Origin: an uncultured Caulobacter sp.
GTDB taxonomy: Bacteria; Pseudomonadota; Alphaproteobacteria; Caulobacterales; Caulobacteraceae
Direction of reading: 5' to 3'
DNA length: 24,590 bases
Assembly: GCF_937900395.1 (NCBI RefSeq)
Contig: NZ_CALCDX010000094.1
Coordinates: 1-24,590 of the forward strand
The position numbers and the translations under genes are program-made. The notes under the pieces were generated by a model. That model saw nothing but the letters and a program-made list of their open reading frames with translations, was not told the origin of the DNA and did not search any database. Every line of letters begins with the position of its first letter. Within the stretch, counting starts at the first letter, position 1. Shown in pieces: positions 1 through 6,409 of the stretch.

Positions 1-84
1 GAGGATATGTACAGCGACTTCTATGCGCTGGAGATGGCGCTCGCGTTCGAGCAGAGTGGTTGTGAAGTGGACGTGGTGCCGTGA
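1..84 (+). CDS. 3' end of an unknown ORF (phage-like block)
   Basis: An open frame enters from the left edge and ends at the TGA at 82-84, giving 27 residues (ending CEVDVVP). I do not recognise a family. Its stop overlaps the next ATG by one base (TGATG, 82-86), the same coupling seen again at 741-745. It is the first of five tightly packed plus-strand ORFs that resemble the layout of phage early or accessory genes. Too little is present to assign a function. Confidence 0.4.
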   Translation, partial: EDMYSDFYALEMALAFEQSGCEVDVVP

Positions 85-383
85 TGCGTTTCTACGTGAC
101 GCAACTCGGCGGTGTGTGGTCGATCACGGGGTCTGCGCTGCGAGAGCTTCTCGCGCGAGGCTCCGTCACCGGCAGTCACACGCTCGAAGGCGACGGCATC
201 AAGGAACTCGCCACGCGGTTCAGCGAGGCTGAGTTCCAGCGGCGCTGCGGCGCACTGCCGAAACGTTTTCGCGGTTCCGACGTGATCCTGCTGCGTCCGA
301 TCAACTGGACGCGAGAGAACTACGACGCGGCGCTCGATGCGCTTGCGCGTCGCGACTGGACCGCGCTGCGGCTCGGGCTGTAG
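84..383 (+). CDS. Small hypothetical protein, phage-like
   Basis: A 99-residue ORF starting at ATG 84, or at the in-frame GTG 81 just before it. The start overlaps the stop of the preceding ORF by one base, which suggests translational coupling. The protein is soluble, with no signal peptide or membrane segment, and is mixed alpha/beta by composition. A stretch near residues 60-70 reads RFRGSDVILLRPINWT. I do not recognise the family. The context, several short same-strand ORFs without gaps, suggests phage or other mobile DNA, but no phage hallmark gene is visible. Confidence 0.55.
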   Translation: MRFYVTQLGGVWSITGSALRELLARGSVTGSHTLEGDGIKELATRFSEAEFQRRCGALPKRFRGSDVILLRPINWTRENYDAALDALARRDWTALRLGL

Positions 384-392
384 GAGGTATCG

Positions 393-470
393 ATGGGCGG
401 GCGAAACGGAGTCGGACTCGCGCGGCGCAAGCGATCGGATGCGCGGTCTCACGCGAGAGTGATGGCGTAG
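393..470 (+). CDS. Possible 25-aa basic peptide
   Basis: A short ORF starts at ATG 393 and stops at TAG 468-470. It encodes a very basic peptide beginning MGGRNGVGLARRKRSD. An excellent Shine-Dalgarno (AGGAGG, 382-387) sits five bases upstream of the ATG and overlaps the stop of the preceding ORF, which is the main reason to call it. No family is recognised. The ribosome site might instead be left over from a larger gene, so the call is moderate. Confidence 0.4.
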   Translation: MGGRNGVGLARRKRSDARSHARVMA

Positions 471-488
471 AATCGGAACCTCGGCCAC

Positions 489-743
489 GTGACCGACGAG
501 TGGTTCGCGCTCCTCTTCGACGTGGCCCGCGGTGCGCACGTCGGGCCGCTACCGAAGCGAGTTGCGGCAGCGCTGGAGCGCCGCGGTCTGGTGGACTCTG
601 CTGGCGGTGTTACGCGAGCCGGTTACCTGCGTCTCATGGCGCGGAGGCTCGACCCGATCGCATGGCTCACGGACAACGACGTAGTGTCGTACTACGAGGC
701 GATGCGCGACGTCCCTGCGTGGCCGGTCAAGCGAGGCGAGTGA
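489..743 (+). CDS. Small hypothetical protein with a winged-helix-like stretch
   Basis: An 84-residue ORF from GTG 489 to TGA 741-743. The segment around residues 25-48 (ALERRGLVDSAGGVTRAGYL) has the spacing of the last helix and wing of a winged-helix DNA-binding fold (helix, RGLV, short turn, TRAG). That resemblance is by eye only. The stop overlaps the next ATG by one base (TGATG). It lies in the phage-like block. No Shine-Dalgarno is obvious before the GTG, so the exact start is uncertain. Confidence 0.5.
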   Translation: MTDEWFALLFDVARGAHVGPLPKRVAAALERRGLVDSAGGVTRAGYLRLMARRLDPIAWLTDNDVVSYYEAMRDVPAWPVKRGE

Positions 744-1000
744 TGAGCAAGACGATGTATGATCGACTGGTGGATGCTCACACGGCCGACGAGAAAGCGC
801 GGGCAGCGATGCGTGCTGCGCAGAAGGCGCTCGACGCGGCGAACGCGGCGGCGGGCTGGGACGGCGACCGTTACGACGTCTACGTGAGAGGCAAGGAGAG
901 CGTCGCGGTGTTCCGTCTGCGGTTCCGCGACGAGGCGGAAGCGCGCCAGTTCGCGGAGGCGCAGCAGGCGTCCCGCGGGCGGACGCCGCGACGGCAGCTT
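743..1000 (+). CDS. Hypothetical protein, 3' end lost at the junction
   Basis: Starts at ATG 743, coupled to the previous ORF by a one-base overlap. About 80 residues look genuine: an Ala-rich helical start (around residues 20-37), then a beta-like section (DRYDVYVRGKESVAVFRLRF). After roughly base 980-1000 the frame runs, without a stop until 1681, through the antisense strand of pstS. The tail is therefore not its own sequence. The end given is approximate. The missing stop is direct evidence that this gene was broken at the junction. No family is recognised. Confidence 0.5.
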
Positions 1001-1570
1001 GCCGGCGCCGCCTTCGATACCCAGTTCGATCCACGCGTCACGAGTGCCCGAGGTGGGCGGCGGGCCGTAGGCCAGGATGCGCGCCTTGGGCAGGTTCGGG
1101 CCGACTTCGTTCCAGTTCTTATAGGGCTGCTTGACCAGCTGGCCGCCGCGCAGGGTCTGGTCGGCCAGGCCCAGGTACAGCTGCTCGAGCTTGAAGTTGA
1201 AGTCCGGGCCCTTCTTGTCGCTGGCGACGACGATGCCGTCGAAGCCGATCTTGATCTCGACGATGTCCTTCACGCCGGCCTTCTGGCAGGCCTGGAACTC
1301 GGACTTCTTCATCGGGCGCGAGGCGTTGGCGATGTCGGGGAACTTCTCGCCCGTCCCGCCACAGAACATCTTGATGCCGCCGCCGGTGCCCAGGCTCTCG
1401 ATCTTGGGCGACTTCTTGCCGGTCTTCTTCGAGTAGTTCTCCGCCACGCGCGTGGAGAAGGGGAACACCGTCGAGGAGCCGGCGGCCCAGACATAGTCGC
1501 GGGCCGCGTGGGCCTGATCAGCGACGCCGAGCAGGGCGATGGTCGCGACCGCGCCAAGGAGCTTGTTCAT
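1001..1570 (-). pseudogene. pstS: pstS fragment: phosphate ABC transporter substrate-binding protein, C-terminus missing
   Basis: Periplasmic phosphate-binding protein of the PstSCAB high-affinity importer. It starts at 1570 with a signal peptide (cleavage after DQAHA). It has the expected early motif AAGSSTVFPFSTRVAENY, a GTGGGIKMFC stretch, and the phosphate-binding SGTRDAW segment. Only about 190 residues are present, against about 320-340 in the family. After IELGIEGGAGKLPS the frame turns into Arg/Pro-rich sequence typical of an antisense shadow, so the C-terminal lobe is absent. A three-repeat Pho box lies upstream. The truncated product could not close around phosphate. The lower coordinate is approximate. 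Confidence 0.8.
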
Positions 1571-1635
1571 GTCGTCAAATCCTGTGTCGTCCGGAGGAGC
1601 GGGGGGGAACATGCCGGACCGATGCCCGGGGTTTT

Positions 1636-1664
1636 GTCACGGTTAGGCGACAGTTTTGCGACAG
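1636..1664 (-). promoter_or_regulatory. Pho box array upstream of pstS
   Basis: Read on the minus strand, three 7-bp half-sites, CTGTCGC, CTGTCGC and CCGTGAC, lie at 1664-1658, 1653-1647 and 1642-1636. They are exactly 11 bp apart and separated by 4-bp A/T-rich or mixed spacers. This is the known PhoB binding arrangement of direct repeats with one helical turn. It lies 66-94 bases upstream of the pstS start, as expected for a phosphate-starvation promoter. Confidence 0.88.
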
Positions 1665-1688
1665 TGTCCGTGTGCGGATGAAGCTTGA

Positions 1689-2036
1689 CTATAAGACGGT
1701 CAGCGCCTTCTCGACCGGACGCGCCAGCACCACGCCCTTGGGACCATCGACGATCGGGCGGTTGACCAGGATCGGGTGCTCGACCATCGCCGCCAGCAAG
1801 GCCTCGTCCGAAACGTCCGCCTTCAGAAGGCCCAGCTCTTCGGCCGGCGTACCGCGCTCGCGCAGCAGGCCCTTCAGGTCGGTGTCCGAGCGCTTAACCA
1901 GGTCCAGCAGTTGCTCGCGGGTCCAGCCGGTCTTCAGATACTCCACCACCGTCGGCGCGTGGCCCGCCTCGCGCAGCAGGTTCACCACCTTGGTCGAGGT
2001 CGAGCACTTGGGGTTGTGGTAGACGGTGAGGCTCAT
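1689..2036 (-). CDS. arsC: Arsenate reductase, ArsC/Spx family
   Basis: A 115-residue protein of the thioredoxin-fold ArsC family, which reduces arsenate to arsenite using glutaredoxin and glutathione. The active-site Cys11 lies in YHNPKCSTS, followed by the helix STKVVNLLREAG. The VEYLKTGWT and HPILVNRPIV segments match the family, the latter carrying a conserved Arg. The ATG at 2036 was chosen because it begins directly at the first beta strand; the open frame upstream is extra. It stands alone, without arsR or arsB nearby, so it may be a general ArsC-like protein. The length is normal. Confidence 0.9.
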   Translation of the reverse strand: MSLTVYHNPKCSTSTKVVNLLREAGHAPTVVEYLKTGWTREQLLDLVKRSDTDLKGLLRERGTPAEELGLLKADVSDEALLAAMVEHPILVNRPIVDGPKGVVLARPVEKALTVL

Positions 2037-2102
2037 GCGGGGCTCCTGGCTGGGCCGCCGATGTAGGCGAGGGCGCTTGACCCGTCCAGCCGGCGCGCCT
2101 AC

Positions 2103-2267
2103 GCCGGTCCTCGAAGGCATGGAGGCCGCAAGGCCTCCGGGAACGCGGTGACAATCCGCGGCTGCCCCCGCAACTGTGATCGTCCGTCGATCGTCGCGGC
2201 CTCACGCCACTGGAGCTTCGGTTCTGGGAAGGCGCCGCGACGGGAGGGCGTAAGCCAGGAGACCGGC
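2103..2267 (+). ncRNA. Cobalamin riboswitch controlling cobO
   Basis: The class shows the core B12-box CCCGCAACTGTGA, preceded by GGGAACGCGGTGACAATCCG, and a 3' part GTAAGCCAGGAGACCGGC. The outer helix can form between GCCGGTC (2103-2109) and GACCGGC (2261-2267). Right after it, CCTTCG (2267-2272) can pair with CGAAGG (2303-2308), which overlaps the Shine-Dalgarno of cobO. This suggests translational control: adenosylcobalamin binding would favour masking of the ribosome site. Helix P1 limits are approximate; the identification is firm. Confidence 0.95.
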
Positions 2268-2315
2268 CTTCGTCACATCAACGCGGCCGGCGGGGTGTCC
2301 GGCGAAGGACGGACG

Positions 2316-2942
2316 ATGAACGAAGCACCGCACGACGAGGCTGAAAAGAACGCGCGCCATAACGCCAGGATGAAGGTTATCCAGGCGGCTCGGGCCAAGA
2401 TGATGGCCGAGAAGAACATCGAGAAGGGCCTGTTGATCGTCCATACGGGCGCGGGCAAGGGCAAGACGACGGCGGCGCTGGGCATGGCTGTCCGCGCCAT
2501 CGGCCACGGCCACCGGGTCAGCGTCATCCAGTTCATCAAGGGCGCGATGACCACGGGCGAGAAGGTGGTGTTCGACGCCTTCCCCGATCAGGTCGAGTTC
2601 AGGCCGATGGGCGAGGGCTTCACCTGGGACACCCAGGACCGCGCCCGCGACATCGCCGTGGCCCGTCAGGCCTGGGAGGTGATCAAGTCCCGCATCCTCG
2701 ATCCAGACGACTGGGACATGGTCATCGCCGACGAGCTGAACATCATTCTGCGCTACGACTATCTGCCGCTGGCCGAGGTGCTGGAGGTCGTCGCCGCGCG
2801 GCCCGAGGGCAAGCACGTGGTGATCACCGGCCGCAACGCGCCGGACGCGCTGATGGAGGCCGCCGACCTCGTCACCGAGATGGCCCAGGTCAAGCACCCG
2901 TTCCGGGCCGGCGTGAAGGCTCAGGCGGGGATCGAGTTTTGA
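2316..2942 (+). CDS. cobO: Cob(I)yrinic acid a,c-diamide adenosyltransferase
   Basis: CobO/BtuR/CobA-type corrinoid adenosyltransferase, which transfers the adenosyl group of ATP to the reduced cobalt of cobalamin precursors or salvaged corrinoids in the cytoplasm. It has 208 residues, the usual size. The P-loop HTGAGKGKTT spans residues 43-52. DWDMVIADELN and the VVITGRNAP segment are family hallmarks. The start at ATG 2316 has AAGGA six bases upstream and follows the riboswitch directly. The stop overlaps the TTG start of the DUF1636 gene, making a two-gene cobalamin-repressed operon. Confidence 0.95.
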   Translation: MNEAPHDEAEKNARHNARMKVIQAARAKMMAEKNIEKGLLIVHTGAGKGKTTAALGMAVRAIGHGHRVSVIQFIKGAMTTGEKVVFDAFPDQVEFRPMGEGFTWDTQDRARDIAVARQAWEVIKSRILDPDDWDMVIADELNIILRYDYLPLAEVLEVVAARPEGKHVVITGRNAPDALMEAADLVTEMAQVKHPFRAGVKAQAGIEF

Positions 2943-3343
2943 GCGTCCTTCGCGAGGCCGACGACGGTCCGGCGGTGGTGGTCTGCGACACCTGCCGCTT
3001 CTCGGCGGAGGAGCGCGACAGCCCTGACGGCATGCGCGGCGGGGCGGTGCTGGCGGCGGCGCTGCGTGACGCGGCCGAGGGGACCGGGATCGCGATCCAG
3101 ACCATGCCGTGCCTGTTTAACTGCGGCCAGCACTGCTCGGTCCACCTGCGCGCGCCGGGCAAGATCGGCTATGTCCTGGGCCGCTTCGAGCCGACAGCCG
3201 ACGCGGCGCGGGCGATCCTCGACTACGCCCTGGCCTATGCGGAGAGCGAGGAGGGCGTCGTGCCCTACCGCCAGTGGCCCGAGGGCGTGAAGGGGCACTT
3301 CATCGTCCGCGTGCCGCCGGCGGGCAAGCTGGTTGCCGACTAG
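2939..3343 (+). CDS. DUF1636 predicted metal-binding protein
   Basis: A 134-residue cytoplasmic protein of the DUF1636 family, whose function is not established. It carries a CxxC pair (Cys16, Cys19, in VVVCDTCRF) and a CxxxCxxxC cluster (Cys58, Cys62, Cys66, in MPCLFNCGQHC). This layout resembles thioredoxin-like [2Fe-2S] ferredoxins and suggests a metal or iron-sulfur site. The TTG start at 2939 overlaps the cobO stop (TTGA), so translation is probably coupled. Being under the same cobalamin riboswitch, it likely works in cobalamin or cobalt handling; this is inference from context. Confidence 0.88.
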   Translation: MSVLREADDGPAVVVCDTCRFSAEERDSPDGMRGGAVLAAALRDAAEGTGIAIQTMPCLFNCGQHCSVHLRAPGKIGYVLGRFEPTADAARAILDYALAYAESEEGVVPYRQWPEGVKGHFIVRVPPAGKLVAD

Positions 3344-3344
3344 C

Positions 3345-3998
3345 TCACCACCCGCCGTAGTGCGGCGCGAAGCGGGCCCTCAGGTCGTCGACCTCGCGCT
3401 CGGCGTCGCGGATGGCGTCCGCGGCCCGGCGACCGTCCTCGATCGCGTCGCGGCGTTCGCGGCGCAGGCGGTGCAGGCGGTCGCGCAGTTCGCGGGTCTG
3501 CTCGTCGTTGAGCTTGGGATTGCGCAGCTCGTCTTCGACGCCATCGGCCTCGCGCGCGCGCCGGTCAGCCCGGGCGTCGGCGCTGCTGAGGTCCGAGCGG
3601 GCGCTCTCCAGCCGGCTCTCGGCGGCGTGGACCCGCTCGCCGTCGGCATAGCCGCCCAAGAACTCCGGCTCGACGGGCGGGGGGCAGACGCCGGCGTAGG
3701 CATGGCCCTGGCGGCCGACGCGGAAGCCGTTTCCCTCGGTGCAGTAGCGCATCAGGCCCTGGTCGCGGCCCTGGACGTAGAGGCTCATGTCGGGCGTCGC
3801 GCCGGTCTTCTCGCAGGCCTTGGCGTGGTCTTCGATGCGGCTCATCGGCCGGCCGTCCGCGCCGTCGATATAGCCGATCGCCCGCCAGTCGCCCTGCAGG
3901 CACTGCTCCTTGCTCAGCGTGGCGCAGGCCGCGACCGTCAGGCCGGCGACGACAACGCAGGCGCCGATAAACACGGACCGTTTCGCGGGACTATGCAC
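3345..3998 (-). CDS. DUF2799 family lipoprotein
   Basis: A 217-residue lipoprotein. The signal peptide ends in the lipobox VAAC (Cys25), followed by the DUF2799 motif LSKEQCLQGDWRAIGYIDGA. Further conserved-looking Cys residues lie in AKACEKTG, MRYCTEG and GVCPPP. The C-terminal third (about residues 125-205) is rich in Glu/Arg/Ala/Asp heptads and should form a coiled coil. The start is GTG at 3998 with GGAGG six bases upstream. It converges on the DUF1636 gene with one base between the stops. Role unknown; envelope location is the safe statement. Confidence 0.87.
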   Translation of the reverse strand: MHSPAKRSVFIGACVVVAGLTVAACATLSKEQCLQGDWRAIGYIDGADGRPMSRIEDHAKACEKTGATPDMSLYVQGRDQGLMRYCTEGNGFRVGRQGHAYAGVCPPPVEPEFLGGYADGERVHAAESRLESARSDLSSADARADRRAREADGVEDELRNPKLNDEQTRELRDRLHRLRRERRDAIEDGRRAADAIRDAEREVDDLRARFAPHYGGW

Positions 3999-4070
3999 TT
4001 CAAACCTCCCCAGGGCCTGGCCCTCGAGAGTACTTGGAGCTTGGCCGTGTGAACCTGAGCTGAACGAGGC

Positions 4071-6104
4071 CTAGGGTCTGGGCTCGGCGGGCGGCGGGGC
4101 CTGCGGGACGCCGCTGTTGGGCGCCACGGGCGCGGCCGGCTCGGCGGGGACCGTCAGCGGGGCCACCGGCAGGCCGTCCGGGCCGATCTCGCCTTCGAGC
4201 GGCAGGCCCAGATCCTCCAGCGGGTCCTCGACCGGAGGCGGGGCGACGTTGCGGCCCAGGGCCGACAGCATGAAGGCCTTCCAGATCTTGGCCGGCTCGC
4301 CGCCGCCGACGACGCCGTTCATCGGGCTGTTGTCGTCGTTGCCGACCCAGACACCGACCACCAGGTCGTCGACGTAACCGACGAACAGGGCGTCGTGATA
4401 GTTCTGGGTGGTGCCGGTCTTGCCATAGGCGCCGTCGATGGCCGCCTCCAGGCCCGTGCCGCGGTGGGTGGCCGAGCGCAGCAGATCGCGCATGCCGGCC
4501 AGCACCTTGGGGTCATAGGGCGTGGTCTTGGGCTTGTTGAAGCTCTCCAGCGCGTGCGGGACGATCGGATACTCGCCCGCCGCCACCGAGGCGTAGGCGG
4601 CCGTCAGCCGCGTCAGGCTCATCGAACCCGTGCCCAGCGCCATGGTCAGGTCGTTGGGGATCTTCTCGGTGATCCCGAGGTCGCGAGCGACCTTGATGAC
4701 CTTGGCCGGACCCAGGTCGTGGGCCAGTCGCACGGCGGCGACGTTCGACGAGGCGGCGAAGGCGCTGATCAGCGGGATCTCGCGATCGCGATACTTGCCC
4801 TCGTGATTCTTGGGCATGTAGCCGCTGACCTGAACGGGCGTGTCGAGGATCGGGCTGGTGGTGGTCATGCCCTCGCGCAGGGCGGCCAGATAGACGAAAA
4901 GCTTGAACGACGAGCCCGGCTGGCGCTCGCCGTCGGCGCGGTTGAACTGGCTTTGCTTGTAGTCGCGGCCGCCGACCATGGCGACGACGCGGCCGTCCTT
5001 GCGCATGGCCACCAGGGCGCCCTGGGTGATGTTCAGGACCTTGCCGTCGCGTTCGATGAAGTCGTTGAGGATCTTCTCGGCCTTCTCCTGGAGCTTGGGG
5101 TCCAAGGTGGTGCGGACGATGGTCTCGCCATAGCGGGGACCGATACTGGCGCGGGCCTGGGGCAGGGCCCAGTCGGCGAAGTACGAGCCGGTCGGCACCT
5201 TGTCCTCGACCTGGATCGGCGAGACGTCGCCGACCGCGTCGGCCTCCTCTTGGGTGATCGCGCCGGTCTCGACCATGGCGCCCAGGACGACGCGCATGCG
5301 CTCGCGCGCGCCTTCCAGATTGTTGGTCGGCGCCAGGCGCGAGGGGGCCTTCACGAGACCGGCCAACATGGCCGCTTCGCCGATCGACAGTTGCTCGGGC
5401 TGCTTGCCGAAATAGTGGCGGGCGGCCGCGCGCAGGCCAAAGGCGCCGTCGCCGAAATAGACCGACGAGAGATAGCGCGACAGAATCTCGTCTTTCGAGA
5501 GGCGGGCCTCCAGATAGACGGCGATCAGGGCCTCTTGAGCCTTGCGACGCAGGTTGCGGTCGCTGGACAGGAAGGCGTTCTTGGCCAGTTGCTGGGTGAT
5601 GGTCGAGCCGCCTTCCGACACGCCGCCGGCCTGGGCGTTCCTGCCCAGGGCGCGGGCGATCGCTTTCGGGTCGACGCCCATGTGGCTGTAGAAGCGGCGG
5701 TCCTCGATGGCGATGAAGGCGCCGGGCACATAGGCCGGCAGCTTGGCCGCGTCGATCGGCGCTTCCTTGTACGAGCCGCGCTTGGCGATCGGCGAGCCGT
5801 CGCTGGCGACCAGCACGATGGCCGAGTTGTTCAGCGGCTCCAGCGCTCGGCTGAGAGGCAGCGACCAGAAAAGCGACGCGATCAGCACCACGACCAGAAG
5901 CATGGCGGCGGCGGTTCCGCCGACCAGCCAGATATGGCGTTTCCAGAATGGCTTGCGGGCCGGCGCGGGTTCTGGATCGGAAACAGGCGCCGCCGGCGGA
6001 GCGTCGGACGGCGCTGCTTGCGGGGGATCGGCCAGCGCCGCCTGCGGATCTGGCGGCTGGCGCGGCGGCGTGTTGGGGTCGAGGTCGTTCGGCTCGTCGG
6101 ACAT
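4071..6104 (-). CDS. Class A penicillin-binding protein (PBP1A-type glycosyltransferase/transpeptidase)
   Basis: A 677-residue bifunctional peptidoglycan synthase anchored in the inner membrane. It has a Pro/Ala-rich cytoplasmic tail (1-52), a membrane helix (about 58-81), and a GT51 glycosyltransferase domain with the catalytic Glu134 in AIEDRRFYSHMG and EGGSTITQQLAKN (164-176). The transpeptidase domain has SSFK (Ser398 nucleophile), SSN (452-454) and KTGTT (562-566), so both activities look intact. The Pro/Ala/Glu-rich C-terminus (after about 620) is probably disordered. The ATG at 6104 is the only start leaving a normal N-terminus. Caulobacter has several paralogues and I cannot say which this is. 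Confidence 0.94.
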   Translation of the reverse strand: MSDEPNDLDPNTPPRQPPDPQAALADPPQAAPSDAPPAAPVSDPEPAPARKPFWKRHIWLVGGTAAAMLLVVVLIASLFWSLPLSRALEPLNNSAIVLVASDGSPIAKRGSYKEAPIDAAKLPAYVPGAFIAIEDRRFYSHMGVDPKAIARALGRNAQAGGVSEGGSTITQQLAKNAFLSSDRNLRRKAQEALIAVYLEARLSKDEILSRYLSSVYFGDGAFGLRAAARHYFGKQPEQLSIGEAAMLAGLVKAPSRLAPTNNLEGARERMRVVLGAMVETGAITQEEADAVGDVSPIQVEDKVPTGSYFADWALPQARASIGPRYGETIVRTTLDPKLQEKAEKILNDFIERDGKVLNITQGALVAMRKDGRVVAMVGGRDYKQSQFNRADGERQPGSSFKLFVYLAALREGMTTTSPILDTPVQVSGYMPKNHEGKYRDREIPLISAFAASSNVAAVRLAHDLGPAKVIKVARDLGITEKIPNDLTMALGTGSMSLTRLTAAYASVAAGEYPIVPHALESFNKPKTTPYDPKVLAGMRDLLRSATHRGTGLEAAIDGAYGKTGTTQNYHDALFVGYVDDLVVGVWVGNDDNSPMNGVVGGGEPAKIWKAFMLSALGRNVAPPPVEDPLEDLGLPLEGEIGPDGLPVAPLTVPAEPAAPVAPNSGVPQAPPPAEPRP

Positions 6105-6244
6105 GGATCGGCGCTCGCTTCGGGCGCACGCCCGCACTCGTCGTCGGCGCTCATACCACACGGCCCGGCCAATCCAAGCGCGCGGAACGGGAAGTTTTTC
6201 CGTCCACGCCCCTTGAATGGGGACGGGGCGATCATAACTGACCT

Positions 6245-6331
6245 TCCCGTGAGGCCGATGCCTCTGCCCTTTCCTGGGCGTTTCCTCCCTGACTTTCCAA
6301 GCCCGGCCTTGTCGCCGGGCTTTTCTTTTTG
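6245..6331 (+). ncRNA. Candidate small RNA A ending in an intrinsic terminator
   Basis: The gap of about 305 bases upstream of the PBP gene holds three consecutive stem-loops on the plus strand: GAGGC/GCCTC (6251-6264), GCCC/GGGC (6266-6279), and the perfect 8-bp AGCCCGGC/GCCGGGCT (6300-6321) followed by a T-rich tail. Between them is an unpaired pyrimidine stretch, TTTCCTCCCTGACTTTCC, which contains an anti-Shine-Dalgarno-like CCTCC. No plus-strand gene ends nearby, so the terminator has no obvious other client. A weak promoter might start at TTGAAT 6213. The 5' end is a guess. Confidence 0.5.
6300..6330 (+). terminator. Intrinsic terminator of sRNA candidate A
   Basis: The stem AGCCCGGC/GCCGGGCT (6300-6307 and 6314-6321) has a CTTGTC loop and is followed by a T tract broken by one C. 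This is a typical Rho-independent terminator on the plus strand. Confidence 0.8.
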
Positions 6332-6370
6332 GAACGCCGCGGGGAAGTATTTCGGGCAAGCGATAACGCT

Positions 6371-6399
6371 GCCTTCCTGGGCACAAGGCCCAGGAAGGC
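6371..6399 (-). terminator. 12-bp perfect hairpin after the copper operon
   Basis: A perfect 12-bp inverted repeat (6371-6382 and 6388-6399) with a 5-base loop lies 10 bases beyond the SCO1 stop. The position suits a 3' end or RNA-stabilising structure for the copper operon. No T tract follows on either strand, so it is not a classical intrinsic terminator. Confidence 0.5.
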
Positions 6400-6409
6400 G
6401 TTGGAATAG

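Noticed and set aside
1..1000. Prophage with integration site in pstS
   Set aside because: No integrase, att repeat or phage structural gene is visible, and the junction cuts an ORF, so a proper integration end is not supported.
500..1681. A 393-codon plus-strand ORF spanning the junction
   Set aside because: Its first part lies in another frame's gene before 743 and its last 230 codons are antisense to pstS. Only 743 to about 1000 looks like real coding sequence.
1771..2120. Longer N-terminus for ArsC (start at 2120)
   Set aside because: The extra 28 residues are Arg/Pro-rich and unlike the family; the thioredoxin fold starts at Met 2036.
6185..6210. GGAAC motif as a SigT-type ECF promoter for sRNA candidate A
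   Set aside because: No CGTT lies at the required spacing of about 16-19 bases.
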